Origin: a virus
IMG/VR virus record: IMGVR_UViG_3300031963_000469
Coordinates: 1-36,037 of that record
Strand: one strand, 5' to 3'
Length of the DNA: 36,037 nucleotides
Below are positions 21,524-30,995 of this stretch, piece after piece (within the stretch, counting starts at the first letter, position 1; each line of letters opens with the position of its first letter). The translations under genes were made by a program, and so were the position numbers. A model generated the notes under the pieces. That model saw only the letters and a list, made by a program, of their open reading frames with translations, made no database searches and had not been told where the DNA came from.

Positions 21524-22741
21524 ATGCTTAAGGTAGCTGGTGGGGGCATATCTGGTTCGTTAAACTACCAAGGCACTTGGAATGCTAATTCCAACTCGCC
21601 TATGCTTGCTTCTGGCGTGGGTGTTAAAGGCTATTACTACGTTGTTAGCACGGCTGGCACAACCAATCTGGATGGCATTACTGATTGGCAAATAGGTGAT
21701 TGGGCAGTCTTTAACGGCACTGCTTGGCAAAAAGTTGACAACTCTGATGCTGTTGTTTCCGTCAATGGTCAAACCGGCGTTGTTGTCCTTAATGCGGCAA
21801 ATGTAGGCGCTACACCCAATACGGCTTTTGTTTTGGCTACCGGCCTACTAAGTGGCGGTGGTCAGCTTACCGGCAACGTCACGGTTGATTTAACCTCCGT
21901 GCCAATTGCTAACGTACCGGGTGGAGTTGCTAATACAGTCACAATTTTTGCTGGCACTGGCTTGGCTGGCGGTGGCAACTTAGCCAGCAATGTCACGATT
22001 GACATGGCAAACACGGCAGTTGCGCCCGGTAGTTATGGCACAGCATCGTCTGTCGGTCAGTTTACGGTTGATCAGCAAGGCAGACTAAGCAGCGCAGCCA
22101 ATGTTGATATCAATATTGCTGTTGCTAATGTGTCTGGTGCGGTAGCAAACACCACCACAATTACAGCAGGAACAGGTTTAAACGGTGGTGGAAACCTTGC
22201 AAGTAATGTCACCATCAATCTTGCTAATACAACAGTCGCGGCAGGTACTTATGGCAGCAATACTCAAGTTGCTCAAATTACCATTGATGCACAAGGTCGC
22301 GTTACTAGCGCATCCAATGTTGCTATTACTGGCGGTGGCGGCGGTGGCGGTGGCAATGTAGTTACTGCTATTGCTACCATTACCAGTGGCACAGAAATTG
22401 GCTGGTCAAACAATAGTGCAGCCATACTGTCTTGGGAAAATAACAGCAGCCAGATTATTGCTTGGGCAAATGCACAATATGCAGTCAGCGCAAACAATGC
22501 AACGATATTGATCAATCATCCTTCTGCGCCATTCGGTGTTGTTTTGCCTACTGCTGCGTCACTTACAGGCCAACAGTATAAAATTAAGAAAATTGACAGT
22601 TCGGCAAATGCTGTGACGGTCAGTACAACTTCTTCGCAGACAATTGACAACGCGCTGACGTATCCGTTGTCAAGTCAGTATCAAAGCGTCACGCTTCAGT
22701 CGGATGGTTCAAATTGGTGGATAACAGCAAAAGTCACATAA
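21524..22741 (+). CDS. Repetitive tail fibre protein
   Basis: The 405-residue protein starts with a beta-rich head, then VVSVNGQTGVVVLNAANVG, a motif common in phage fibre proteins. Residues about 100-270 hold three copies of a repeat built on AGTGLxGGGNLASNVTI followed by GSYG/GTYG and xQxTIDAQGRVTSA. A short Gly-rich run and a beta domain follow. It is the longest fibre-like gene in the window. A host-binding role is likely, but the tip is unrecognised. Confidence 0.78.
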   Translation: MLKVAGGGISGSLNYQGTWNANSNSPMLASGVGVKGYYYVVSTAGTTNLDGITDWQIGDWAVFNGTAWQKVDNSDAVVSVNGQTGVVVLNAANVGATPNTAFVLATGLLSGGGQLTGNVTVDLTSVPIANVPGGVANTVTIFAGTGLAGGGNLASNVTIDMANTAVAPGSYGTASSVGQFTVDQQGRLSSAANVDINIAVANVSGAVANTTTITAGTGLNGGGNLASNVTINLANTTVAAGTYGSNTQVAQITIDAQGRVTSASNVAITGGGGGGGGNVVTAIATITSGTEIGWSNNSAAILSWENNSSQIIAWANAQYAVSANNATILINHPSAPFGVVLPTAASLTGQQYKIKKIDSSANAVTVSTTSSQTIDNALTYPLSSQYQSVTLQSDGSNWWITAKVT

Positions 22742-22759
22742 AAGTTACGGAGTCTGAGA

Positions 22760-22981
22760 GTGGAACCGCAATTCCTGATCAACATTCTTTTTGCAGCCGC
22801 AGGAGCCGCTTTTGGGTGGATACTGAACAGTATCTCTCGCTCAATCGTCAGGATAGAGGACAGAATTTCCGAGATGCCAATGACCTATGTCAACCGTGAT
22901 GACTACCGGGCTGACATTGGTGACATTAAGAACATGCTAGGCAAAATCTTTGATCGCTTAGAAAAAAAGGCTGATAGATGA
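22760..22981 (+). CDS. Small membrane-anchored protein with a C-terminal coil
   Basis: The 73-residue protein starts at a GTG with ACGGAG upstream. Residues 6-22 are hydrophobic (INILFAAAGAAFGWILN), then a TYVNRDDYRADIGDIKNMLGKIFD coil and a Lys-rich tail. The pattern recurs in phages just after tail genes, function unknown. Its stop overlaps the next start codon. Confidence 0.72.
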   Translation: MEPQFLINILFAAAGAAFGWILNSISRSIVRIEDRISEMPMTYVNRDDYRADIGDIKNMLGKIFDRLEKKADR

Positions 22982-23325
22982 GCCTGAACATGGACGCACT
23001 GGCTACCCCGATCTTTGGGGAGCCTGATAGCCTCCGTGATTTCCTGTTTGAAAACGGCATCCAGCATCAAGTCTTTTGGGAAAGGCTAACTGACGCTGGT
23101 TTCTATGTGCCGCGCTACCCCATTATTGACGCTGATCCGCAGGACTTAGATGATTGGTTGCTAATTCATCAACAAGAGCATCAGCGTTATGCCGCCATCC
23201 TTTCCCTAAACGATCCATTTAACCTGCTGGACTTGGACTTTAACCAAGAAGATGACTTTTACGATTGGGTAAATAGTCATTTGCTAATACATGAGCAGAT
23301 TGCCAGATCACTCGGCGTGACGTAA
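22978..23325 (+). CDS. Hypothetical protein with an internal repeat
   Basis: The 115-residue acidic protein has two similar segments, DLDDWLLIHQQEHQRYAAIL and DFYDWVNSHLLIHEQIARSLG, each with a D..DW...H..H/E pattern. They look like a duplicated two-helix unit, possibly a metal or partner binding site. It is coupled to the preceding membrane-anchored gene. A virion assembly role is a guess. Confidence 0.65.
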   Translation: MSLNMDALATPIFGEPDSLRDFLFENGIQHQVFWERLTDAGFYVPRYPIIDADPQDLDDWLLIHQQEHQRYAAILSLNDPFNLLDLDFNQEDDFYDWVNSHLLIHEQIARSLGVT

Positions 23326-23332
23326 TTTTGAC

Positions 23333-23413
23333 CTGTCGAATAACCGACAGTCTAATGGCTATTTGGCAACAAAAAAGATGGGGTAAATCGCGTGTTGGGC
23401 TTGCTTAAAGCCC
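23333..23413 (+). promoter_or_regulatory. Two hairpins in the intergenic region before the internal virion genes
   Basis: CTGTCG (23333-23338) pairs with CGACAG (23345-23350), and GGGCTT (23397-23402) pairs with AAGCCC (23408-23413). The second is followed by TGCTTTTGC, a weak U tract. They may be partial terminators before the next promoter. Confidence 0.45.
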
Positions 23414-23422
23414 TGCTTTTGC

Positions 23423-23452
23423 TTGACAATTTGGCTTATCGTGTTGTATCCG
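23423..23452 (+). promoter_or_regulatory. Candidate promoter of the internal virion genes
   Basis: A perfect -35 TTGACA (23423-23428) is followed after 18 bases by TATCCG (23447-23452). The layout matches the capsid-operon promoter at 12903. It sits about 23 bases before the next start codon. Confidence 0.5.
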
Positions 23453-23474
23453 GCTTTTATTTGGGAACGGCAAA

Positions 23475-25214
23475 ATGGCAATTACCACCTATGATCAGGC
23501 AATAGCATTTGCAAATAGCGCAGAAGGTCGGGCTATGCCCGGTTTGTGGTGGATTGTTGATGATCTCAAATATTACAAAACAACAAAAACTATTCGAGAA
23601 AAAAGTAGGCAAAAATTTTTAAATCCTTTAATTAAACAAGTTAATAACGCTCAACAAAATCCTATTGAATTTGTTAAAAACAGTCTAAGCAGAGAAATTG
23701 GTAATTATTTAAGCAGTTACAGAACTGTTCAACTCGACCCTCACCCACAGCAAAAAGCGCGATTAGAAACTTGGAAGTCAAGCCTTAATAAATCTGTAAA
23801 TTTTTTGGTGCAAAACAATGTGCCAGCAACAGAAATACAGACAATTTTTACGACTGCGGAAGGAAATTATAAAAATGCAGTGTTGCGTGACGTTCAAATG
23901 CAAAGTCAAAAGAACTTTTTTGACAGAATCTTGGATGTTACTGACGCTTTAATTGTTGGTGGTTTGACAGGTGGTCTTGGTTTGTCTCCGGTTAATGCCG
24001 CCGCATTAAGTAGCGCACTTGCGGTTGCTAATGGTGCTGATGTTGAAACAGCACTAAAAGCTGGTCTTGCTGGGTTGGGGGCAGGTCAGGTTGGACAATA
24101 CTTACAAACTGTCAATGCAATTTCTGGCAATGAGATTGTTAATTCAGCCGTAACCAATGCTGCTAGGCAGGCTACGGCAGCGACCATCATGGGGCAAGAT
24201 GTTAAAACCGCTGCAATGGCGGGTTTAGCTGGTGGTTTGATTGGTGGCGGTTTGTTAAGAGCCACAGATAATGTAGCAATCTCCCGTGCTGCGGGTGAAT
24301 ACACGCAAGCTATGGCTTCTGGCATGTCTCCTGCCGCTGCAATGGTTCAGGCTTTGTCTGGATTTGCAGAAGAAGAGATGGTTGATGCAAAGACAAAGAT
24401 TGAGCAAGAAGCAGAAATGCAGCGCACTGTTGCAAAAGCGCCACCTGCTACGGTTGAAGATCAGATTGTTGAAGCGTTTTCTCAGCCCAAGTCTCCCGGC
24501 GTTGGCACTCAAATTGGCGAACCAACCGCTGAGCTTTCTGGTGGCATTCAATTTGGCAGCAGAGCTGATGCTGTTGGCACTGACATTGTTCCTGATGATA
24601 GGTTGCCATCGACGCCAGCCAAACCCGTTGCTATTGATGGCAATACTTTGCCAGAAGTTGTTGTTACTCCAGAGCCAGAAGCTACTACTGAACAACCCAA
24701 ACGCTATGATGTTCGTACTGGCAAGCTAATTACAACAAGAATACCAACGACCACAACAACACAAAATCAACCAACGCCACCGCCAGAAAAACTTACTGGC
24801 GCTGAGTTAATTGAGCAAGCTCAATCTCCTCAAGACACTTCGACATTGCCTGAAGTCACCGTTGAAGCTGAAGCTGGAGGAGAAGGTAAAGAGCCAGTAA
24901 CCACTCGTTTACCAACTGCAAAGGGTGAAGGAGAAGGTGAGGCAACAGTTTCCGAGGTTGCGCCAGAAGAAGTAACTGATGATGAGATTTTGGCGGCAAT
25001 TGATGAGGCGCGTGATCCACTTATTTTAAGTTTGTTGGGTGGTAGGGCAGGTCGTACTCCACCGCCACCTAGCTCAATTAGCGCCCGTGCTGTTGGCACA
25101 AGTCCGACAGCGGCGATTGTGGGTGATAAAGAACCTTTGTTTGGTGGCGAAGAAGATACTCAACAAGATGTATGGAACACCCGTTCCCTGCGTCTTAGAA
25201 AGGCACTAGGTTAA
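23475..25214 (+). CDS. Putative internal virion/ejection protein 1
   Basis: The 579-residue protein has a charged helical N-terminal third (about 1-155). A Gly/Ala-rich hydrophobic middle follows (about 160-260, such as LIVGGLTGGLGLSPVNAAAL and GLAGGLIGGGLL), and the Pro/Glu/Thr-rich second half is probably disordered. Hydrophobic Gly/Ala helices fit a protein that inserts in the host envelope during ejection. The first part is more AT-rich than its neighbours. No enzyme motif is seen. It is the first of four large genes that resemble an ejection-protein set. Confidence 0.6.
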   Translation: MAITTYDQAIAFANSAEGRAMPGLWWIVDDLKYYKTTKTIREKSRQKFLNPLIKQVNNAQQNPIEFVKNSLSREIGNYLSSYRTVQLDPHPQQKARLETWKSSLNKSVNFLVQNNVPATEIQTIFTTAEGNYKNAVLRDVQMQSQKNFFDRILDVTDALIVGGLTGGLGLSPVNAAALSSALAVANGADVETALKAGLAGLGAGQVGQYLQTVNAISGNEIVNSAVTNAARQATAATIMGQDVKTAAMAGLAGGLIGGGLLRATDNVAISRAAGEYTQAMASGMSPAAAMVQALSGFAEEEMVDAKTKIEQEAEMQRTVAKAPPATVEDQIVEAFSQPKSPGVGTQIGEPTAELSGGIQFGSRADAVGTDIVPDDRLPSTPAKPVAIDGNTLPEVVVTPEPEATTEQPKRYDVRTGKLITTRIPTTTTTQNQPTPPPEKLTGAELIEQAQSPQDTSTLPEVTVEAEAGGEGKEPVTTRLPTAKGEGEGEATVSEVAPEEVTDDEILAAIDEARDPLILSLLGGRAGRTPPPPSSISARAVGTSPTAAIVGDKEPLFGGEEDTQQDVWNTRSLRLRKALG

Positions 25215-25218
25215 TCCA

Positions 25219-26475
25219 ATGAAAACACTAGAAATGATGTTAGGCGGCAATGGTATGGGCGATGCTCGTTCTATGGCTGAGATGCTGCGTCGCATGGGTC
25301 GGCGTGGCGATACGATGCTTGCACACATTACGCCTGAAGAGGCAGACATGTTGGTGCAAATGGGTGGATCAGGAACAACTAACCCGGATACGGGATTGCC
25401 TGAGTTTGCGCCCCGTCGCTCATCTTTTGATGACTTTGACAACTACACGCCTCGGGTAACTAGTCAGCCAGCAGGTGCAACATTTGATGCACCAAATTTT
25501 GAGTTGGATACAAATTACACGCCGCGTCGTGTTTCTGGCGTTGATGTGCCAACAGATTTTGGTTTTGAATCGTTGCCATATCAAGCTGCTGGCAATCAAT
25601 ATGATTTGATGCAGTATGGTCGTACACCCAACGTGCAGACGGGTGGCTTTGAGCCATCAGCTACTGATAGAGTTAATTTGATGGGTTATGGTACTGGCGT
25701 TCCCAATGTTAGAACAGGTGGCCTTACCCCTGAACCAATGGATGTGACCAGTGACTTTGGCGTGTATGGCGTTCGCCCCGGCAGCGTTGGACTAAGACCG
25801 CCTACTGGTCAAGTTGCCGGTATAAGCGCTAGAGCATTGCAGCAAGCGCAAGAACCTTACTTCACCAGTCTTTCTCAGTTAAGACCATTAGAAGACAGAA
25901 CTGCTGCCGCACCACAGCAGGAAGCTGGTTTTGCTCAGCGCACAGAACGTGGTCTGCAAGAGTTACAGGATGTGCTAAACCGTTATCCAAACCTAACACG
26001 GGCAGGCGCGGCTGGCGCAAGCATTCTTGCTCAAATGCTAATGTATAACCAAGCAAGCAAAGAAATGCAACGTGGCGTTGAGGAATCTCGTCGTGCTGCG
26101 CAACCATTCCGTGCAGCGCAAGCTGAAGCAATGGGTCGTGCAACAGGAGAAGGTTTAACGCCAGAACAACAGCAAGAGTTAGAGATTGAGCAAGCCCGTG
26201 CGCGTCAAGGTCTGACTGAGCGCAACCTGCAAACAGGCTCTGCTGCGGCTGGTGTATTAGCTGCACAGCAAAGTCGTGCGCGTAGTTTAGCCCGTAAGAG
26301 TAGCTTTGATGAAGCATTGCGTCTTGCTAACATTGCAGATCAGTATGACCGTCGTGCTTTGGAGTTGGAGTTGCAACGTGATCAGCAGCTTGGACAACTC
26401 TTTGCTGGCATCCTAGGTCGTGAAGCACAACAGGCGCTTCGCACCCAAGTGCCTGTAACTGAAACGGGAAGATAA
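25219..26475 (+). CDS. Putative internal virion protein 2 with short repeats
   Basis: The 418-residue protein has a low-complexity first half with repeats: YTPRVTSQ and YTPRRVSG, then two copies of YG...PNVxTGG.xP. The second half is a charged Gln/Arg/Ala-rich helical region (about 240-410), typical of internal virion proteins. No enzyme domain is seen. The gene lies four bases after the previous one. Confidence 0.6.
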   Translation: MKTLEMMLGGNGMGDARSMAEMLRRMGRRGDTMLAHITPEEADMLVQMGGSGTTNPDTGLPEFAPRRSSFDDFDNYTPRVTSQPAGATFDAPNFELDTNYTPRRVSGVDVPTDFGFESLPYQAAGNQYDLMQYGRTPNVQTGGFEPSATDRVNLMGYGTGVPNVRTGGLTPEPMDVTSDFGVYGVRPGSVGLRPPTGQVAGISARALQQAQEPYFTSLSQLRPLEDRTAAAPQQEAGFAQRTERGLQELQDVLNRYPNLTRAGAAGASILAQMLMYNQASKEMQRGVEESRRAAQPFRAAQAEAMGRATGEGLTPEQQQELEIEQARARQGLTERNLQTGSAAAGVLAAQQSRARSLARKSSFDEALRLANIADQYDRRALELELQRDQQLGQLFAGILGREAQQALRTQVPVTETGR

Positions 26476-26477
26476 CT

Positions 26478-27872
26478 ATGGCAACTGATACGCTTAGCCA
26501 AGCATTAGGCACAACGCCATCCTTAGTTCGTGGCTTTGGCGCAAAGACAGGCATGAAAGAACGTGCCGAGTTTGGTCGCAAAAACATTGCTGAGACTTTT
26601 GAGAAAGGCGCTGAAGCTGAAGCCGAAGCTGCTAAAACTCAGTTTGACATTCAACAAAGTGAGATTGGCAGAACAGCACAAGCTGAGCGCGAGTTAGCAA
26701 CTGAGTCTGCCCGTGAAGCCCAAGCCTTAGAGCAAGGCACTGAAGGCTACAAAGAGTTTGAGATTCCGCAGATCAAAGCCTCTGACTATGCGGCTAATGC
26801 CTCTTTGCGCCTGCTGTCTTCCCTGCTGCTAGGCGGTGTAGGTGGTGCTTCTGGTAGAGCGCAGTTAATGGCAATCAAGGAAATGCAAGATGCTGAAGAC
26901 AAAAATCAGCGTCAGACCTTTGCTGCTGCTAAGTTAAAGTTTGATGAGGCTGATAAGAAACGCAAAGACAGCAACGACATGTTGAAACAGCGGTTTGATC
27001 GAATGCTTAACCTGCTGTCTAAGAATCGTAATGCTGCCTTGGTGGAAGCTAAGCTGATTGAGGGCAAGATGGGTGATGGCTTAATTGCTGCCCAACTGCG
27101 CAAAGGAAACTATCAGAAAGCCTATGAGCTATTTTCAAAAGCTATTGAGTCGCAAGACAAGGCTGATGCTGAGTTAGCTAAACAGCAAGCAATTTTTGCT
27201 CAGAAGGTTGCGTTGAAGCAAACGCCGGGTGCTGGCGGTGGCAAGGGTGGCGGCAAAGTAAAAATTAGTGATATTCCATCCGATATGCGAGCCGATCTTA
27301 AAAAGGCTGGCGATGCGGTTTACAACTTAAACAACATTACATCTACGCTGTCAAATGAGCATTTGATGATTGCGCCTTCTGCCAGTGTTGCTGATGCAAT
27401 TCTTTTGGCAATTGAGCGTGGCGGTGATGTTGCAAAACTCGCAAAAAATCTTACAGGCAAAGATATTAAACCTGAAACCGTAAACTGGTGGAAGAGCTAT
27501 CGAGAGTACATTTCTAAGGTTCGTAATCAACTTTATGGCGCAACGCTTACATCTAACGAACAAGCTGATTTTGAGCGTTTTATTGTAACGCCAGCAACTG
27601 ATAGACAAACCGCTTTGGAGTATTTTGAAAATCAAAAGAGAACGCTGAGAAATGCAGTTGAAAGAAAAGTTAAAGAAACTCAAGCGGCATTAGAGGCAGA
27701 AACAGCGGAAGATTTGGTGCGGGGTGTTGCAGGCATAACATCGTCTCCTCAAGCGGCGGGTGGGCCAAGAGTGCCAACCATTAACACTCCGGCAGAATAT
27801 GATGCACTGCCTCCGGGTGCTGAATACATTGATGCACAAACCAATAAGCGCGGCAGAAAACCACAGAGGTAA
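26478..27872 (+). CDS. Putative internal virion protein 3
   Basis: The 464-residue protein is mostly charged helix, with Glu/Ala-rich coiled segments near the N-terminus (about 15-95) and a basic Lys/Arg-rich stretch around 150-190. A short Gly/Lys linker (GGGKGGGK) separates it from a globular C-terminal half. It lies three bases after the previous gene. Together with its neighbours it would suit an ejectosome component. No domain is recognised. Confidence 0.6.
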   Translation: MATDTLSQALGTTPSLVRGFGAKTGMKERAEFGRKNIAETFEKGAEAEAEAAKTQFDIQQSEIGRTAQAERELATESAREAQALEQGTEGYKEFEIPQIKASDYAANASLRLLSSLLLGGVGGASGRAQLMAIKEMQDAEDKNQRQTFAAAKLKFDEADKKRKDSNDMLKQRFDRMLNLLSKNRNAALVEAKLIEGKMGDGLIAAQLRKGNYQKAYELFSKAIESQDKADAELAKQQAIFAQKVALKQTPGAGGGKGGGKVKISDIPSDMRADLKKAGDAVYNLNNITSTLSNEHLMIAPSASVADAILLAIERGGDVAKLAKNLTGKDIKPETVNWWKSYREYISKVRNQLYGATLTSNEQADFERFIVTPATDRQTALEYFENQKRTLRNAVERKVKETQAALEAETAEDLVRGVAGITSSPQAAGGPRVPTINTPAEYDALPPGAEYIDAQTNKRGRKPQR

Positions 27873-27874
27873 TC

Positions 27875-30238
27875 ATGGCTAAAGATCGTTTTGGTGGTGA
27901 AGCTGTAGCAGAAAGCCAGACTGATCGGTTTGGCGGCAGCTTGGTTGAGCAGATTCCCGGCGCTTCTGAACAAGAGAAACGTGCTGCTGCTGCTATTCCA
28001 GAGTCAGAGCGCATTCGCACCAAGTCACCCTTTGAAACTGGCTTAGAAGCTGTTGGCGCTATACCTGTGTTGGCTGGTACATCAAGACTGTTGCAGCTTG
28101 GTACGGCTGGTGGTCGTTTAGCACCCTATGGCGCAAGGTTCGCAGAGACTTTTATTCCTCGCACTGGTACTGAGTTAGCCAAAGTGTCTGGTTTAACTGC
28201 TGCGGGTGGCGCTGCTGGACAGGCGGCAGAGAATCTTTTGCCTGCTGATGCAAGTCCAACCACACGATTTTTAGTCGGAACTGGCGCTGGCATGGGTACT
28301 GAGCTTGGCTTGCGCAGTCTTGCTACGGCTGGAAGAGCCTTTCGTCCATTGCTACCCGGCGGTACTGAACGTGCTGCCGAACGTGTAGTTCGTCAAATGA
28401 CGCCAGAACAAATCTCTTCCTTGCCACAAACCGTAGAGTCCAAGACTGCAATGGTTCGAGCTGCGCAAGAAAGGCTGCGTGGCAAGCCTATTGATCAGCC
28501 ATTGGATGCGGCAGACGTAGCAACATTGCTAGGTGCTGAATCTACTGCAATCAAACAGCGTGGTGGCAGACTTGGTGAGCAACTGGCTGCTGGCACGGAA
28601 CAGCGTTTGGCTGCGATTAGTCAGCCTCGCACAATGGAAGCTGTGGGTGCTGATGCCCGTAAGCTGGCAGCAGACAGGCTTAAGGTATTGCGAGATCAGC
28701 GTGAGGCGGCTACTACTGCTAACAAGCAGGACATGCTGAACGAAGCGCGTACTAAGGAACTTGCAGGCCAAGGCGTCGAAGGAACTCGCGCTTACAAAAA
28801 TTTAGATCAAGCATTAACTGCATTTGAACGTGATCCAGTAACAGGCCGTGAGCGCATTACTGGGAAAACAAAAGATCAATTTAATGAAGTTAGGCGTGAA
28901 GCATTAGGGATTACCTATGATGCTATGACAGGCCAAACTTTCAAAGCAAAGGTTGGATTTGAGCGTCTTGAACAATTACGTCGTAAATTAGGTGATCGTG
29001 CTGCTGGCTTGCCCGATGTTGGCTTTGACGCAATTGGTCAGCAAGATGCCAAAGAGTTAAAGAAACTTGTTGAAAACATTATGTCTGAGTTTACTGGTCA
29101 GAAGTTCAACAAGTATTTGAAAGACTATGAGCGTCTAAGTCAGCCTATCAATCAATTTGCTACAGATGTTGGCGTTGCTTTAACAGCGCCAAGCCCTAAA
29201 GTTCGAGGCGATATGGTTGCGCAGGCATCAACCTTGCCTAAGAAAATCTTCAGCACACCAGAAAACATTGATAACTTTACAGCATTGGTGGGTGGCGATA
29301 AGGCGGCAGTTGAAGGTTTAGCGCGTAACTATGCCAGCGCAGAGTTAGCTGAGAAGTCACCACAACAGATTCGCACTTGGCTAAAGACTAACAATGAGTG
29401 GTTGTCTCGCTTTCCACAGCTAAAGCAAGACTTTACTGACTACGCTACCAAGCTAGAACAGACAGGCCGTGTCACGAAGAAGCTGGAAACCAGAACCACT
29501 GAACGCGCTGAAGCGCTGAACCTTGGTCGCACTCAGACTGAGCAGGCTGATAACTTTAAGCGCTTGATCATGAGTCCTACGAACGCTAATGAGTTGACTG
29601 CTGCGGCTAGAGTGCTTGGCAAGACACCTGACGGTGCTAACGCATTCAAGTCGAGTGTGCGTGACTTGATTGGCACCCTGCCTCCCGGACAGATTACCAC
29701 TGCCTACCGTGATCGCATCAAGCCAGCTATGCAGGCAAGTGGCTTGTATCGTCCTGATGAGATCAAGTTTGTGGATGATGCTATTGCCGATATTGCAAAC
29801 ATCCAGAATGCAATCAGCCGTGCATCACAGAACATTGGCAGAACTCCCGGCGTTGAGTCTTCTGCACAAGAACTAACCCGCCTGATTAACAATGAGATGT
29901 CGCAGGTTAAGAAGGGTGGCGCTGTGGCTGGCTTGTATGCTGCTGGCCTAGCTGCCCTTGGCTCCCGCTTTGGTGTGCCTTTAGAGGTAGGCGCAACCAC
30001 TGGCGCAGTAGGTGGCTTTGGTGCTGCAATGGCATTAGATCGGTACAGAAACTATGTGGCGAACATCCGTTCAGCAGTCAGTGACATCGTGACTGATCCG
30101 GTAAGGCTGCAACAGGTATTGAAGTCGCCGCCTGAGAAGCGGCAAGGCGTTATTGCCAGCATGATTCGTCAAACTATTGGTACGCAAATAGGTGCGGAAG
30201 CGCCAGAAAGGATGGAAAATGCCCCTAATGAAAGGTAA
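27875..30238 (+). CDS. Large internal virion protein 4
   Basis: The 787-residue protein is the largest in the window. It has a hydrophobic N-terminal region (about 48-115, Gly/Ala/Leu-rich), a long helical middle, and a hydrophobic Gly/Ala segment at about 680-725 (VAGLYAAGLAALGSRFGVPL and on). These suit a P22 gp16- or T7 gp16-like ejection protein that inserts in the envelope. I see no lytic transglycosylase motif. Its end overlaps the next gene by 20 bases. Confidence 0.6.
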   Translation: MAKDRFGGEAVAESQTDRFGGSLVEQIPGASEQEKRAAAAIPESERIRTKSPFETGLEAVGAIPVLAGTSRLLQLGTAGGRLAPYGARFAETFIPRTGTELAKVSGLTAAGGAAGQAAENLLPADASPTTRFLVGTGAGMGTELGLRSLATAGRAFRPLLPGGTERAAERVVRQMTPEQISSLPQTVESKTAMVRAAQERLRGKPIDQPLDAADVATLLGAESTAIKQRGGRLGEQLAAGTEQRLAAISQPRTMEAVGADARKLAADRLKVLRDQREAATTANKQDMLNEARTKELAGQGVEGTRAYKNLDQALTAFERDPVTGRERITGKTKDQFNEVRREALGITYDAMTGQTFKAKVGFERLEQLRRKLGDRAAGLPDVGFDAIGQQDAKELKKLVENIMSEFTGQKFNKYLKDYERLSQPINQFATDVGVALTAPSPKVRGDMVAQASTLPKKIFSTPENIDNFTALVGGDKAAVEGLARNYASAELAEKSPQQIRTWLKTNNEWLSRFPQLKQDFTDYATKLEQTGRVTKKLETRTTERAEALNLGRTQTEQADNFKRLIMSPTNANELTAAARVLGKTPDGANAFKSSVRDLIGTLPPGQITTAYRDRIKPAMQASGLYRPDEIKFVDDAIADIANIQNAISRASQNIGRTPGVESSAQELTRLINNEMSQVKKGGAVAGLYAAGLAALGSRFGVPLEVGATTGAVGGFGAAMALDRYRNYVANIRSAVSDIVTDPVRLQQVLKSPPEKRQGVIASMIRQTIGTQIGAEAPERMENAPNER

Positions 30239-30410
30239 GAGTGCCAAGACAATTAGCAAGAACATTGGCGAAATGGTGCGCAGCTTTAAGGAATCCGGCA
30301 AGATTGGTACGAGTAAGCCTTCGAGTGTGCGTAAAGCTGTCAAACAGGCTGCGGCGATTGCTTACTCAAAAGCTGGCAAGTCGCGTATGAAGCGAGGGTC
30401 AAAGCGATGA
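30219..30410 (+). CDS. Small basic DUF6496-like protein
   Basis: The 63-residue protein is strongly basic, with a SKNIGEMVRSFKESGKIG start and the RKAVKQAAAIAYSKAG motif, close to DUF6496. Family function is unknown; the basic composition suggests nucleic-acid contact. The ATG lies inside the end of the preceding gene and the stop overlaps the next start (ATGA). Confidence 0.75.
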   Translation: MPLMKGKSAKTISKNIGEMVRSFKESGKIGTSKPSSVRKAVKQAAAIAYSKAGKSRMKRGSKR

Positions 30411-30580
30411 TTTATGACAATGGCAGCAACAGCGACAAAATGAACAATAGCGTCGAAGAGTTGCGTAAGTTGAAAGAAACGGCAAAGCAACAAGCCGAGA
30501 AGCGCGGGGATACCATGCTGATTGGAACCCGTATTACGATGATGCGTTCAAAGCGTGATGGGAGAAAGCTAGAACGATGA
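30407..30580 (+). CDS. Hypothetical 57-residue protein
   Basis: ATG at 30407 overlaps the previous stop and TGA at 30578-30580 overlaps the next ATG. The protein begins MIYDNGSNSDKMNNSV, has a charged helix and ends with basic residues (TMMRSKRDGRKLER). No family is recognised; the coupling overlaps on both sides support it. Confidence 0.65.
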   Translation: MIYDNGSNSDKMNNSVEELRKLKETAKQQAEKRGDTMLIGTRITMMRSKRDGRKLER

Positions 30581-30783
30581 AGAAAGCAAAGGGGCTGAAT
30601 CCTGAACTTGAGCAGGCTATTTATGATTTACTCAAGGCAACAATGAATGACTCTACCGCATCACTAACTGACAAAACGAAAGTGCTTGACCGGGTTCTCA
30701 AGCTAGAACAGATCAAGCAAAAGATCAGCGATGACGAGTGGGGCAAAGGGTTTTTTCACCAAGACGATGAGGGAGAAGAGTGA
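30577..30783 (+). CDS. Hypothetical small helical protein
   Basis: The 68-residue protein starts MKKAKGLNPELEQAIYDLLKATM and has a TDKTKVLDRVLKLEQIKQK helix before an acidic end. Similar short proteins in phages are sometimes called terminase-associated, but nothing here proves that. It is coupled to both neighbours. Confidence 0.65.
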   Translation: MKKAKGLNPELEQAIYDLLKATMNDSTASLTDKTKVLDRVLKLEQIKQKISDDEWGKGFFHQDDEGEE

Positions 30784-30995
30784 TGGTTGACGGGGCTGCG
30801 ATTAAGATTATCAACATGGCAATGGACATACTGTCTCATAGAGCGTTGACGTTCCTTGCTTTGTTTTTCTGCTTTGTGTTGGCTTGCTGGACGATGGTGG
30901 TGCCAACATGGGAACGAATGGCGATGGCAGGCTTCTTTGCCGTTTTCATTTATTTGCCGTGCATTTTCAAGGAAAGGACTTCAAATGAAACTTAG
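30783..30995 (+). CDS. Small two-span membrane protein (holin candidate)
   Basis: The 70-residue protein has two hydrophobic helices (about residues 22-41 and 48-62) with a short loop containing PTWERM and a charged end. A small two-span protein near the endolysin is a candidate holin. ATG 30783 overlaps the previous stop. Other membrane proteins lie closer to the endolysin, so its role is undecided. Confidence 0.65.
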   Translation: MVDGAAIKIINMAMDILSHRALTFLALFFCFVLACWTMVVPTWERMAMAGFFAVFIYLPCIFKERTSNET

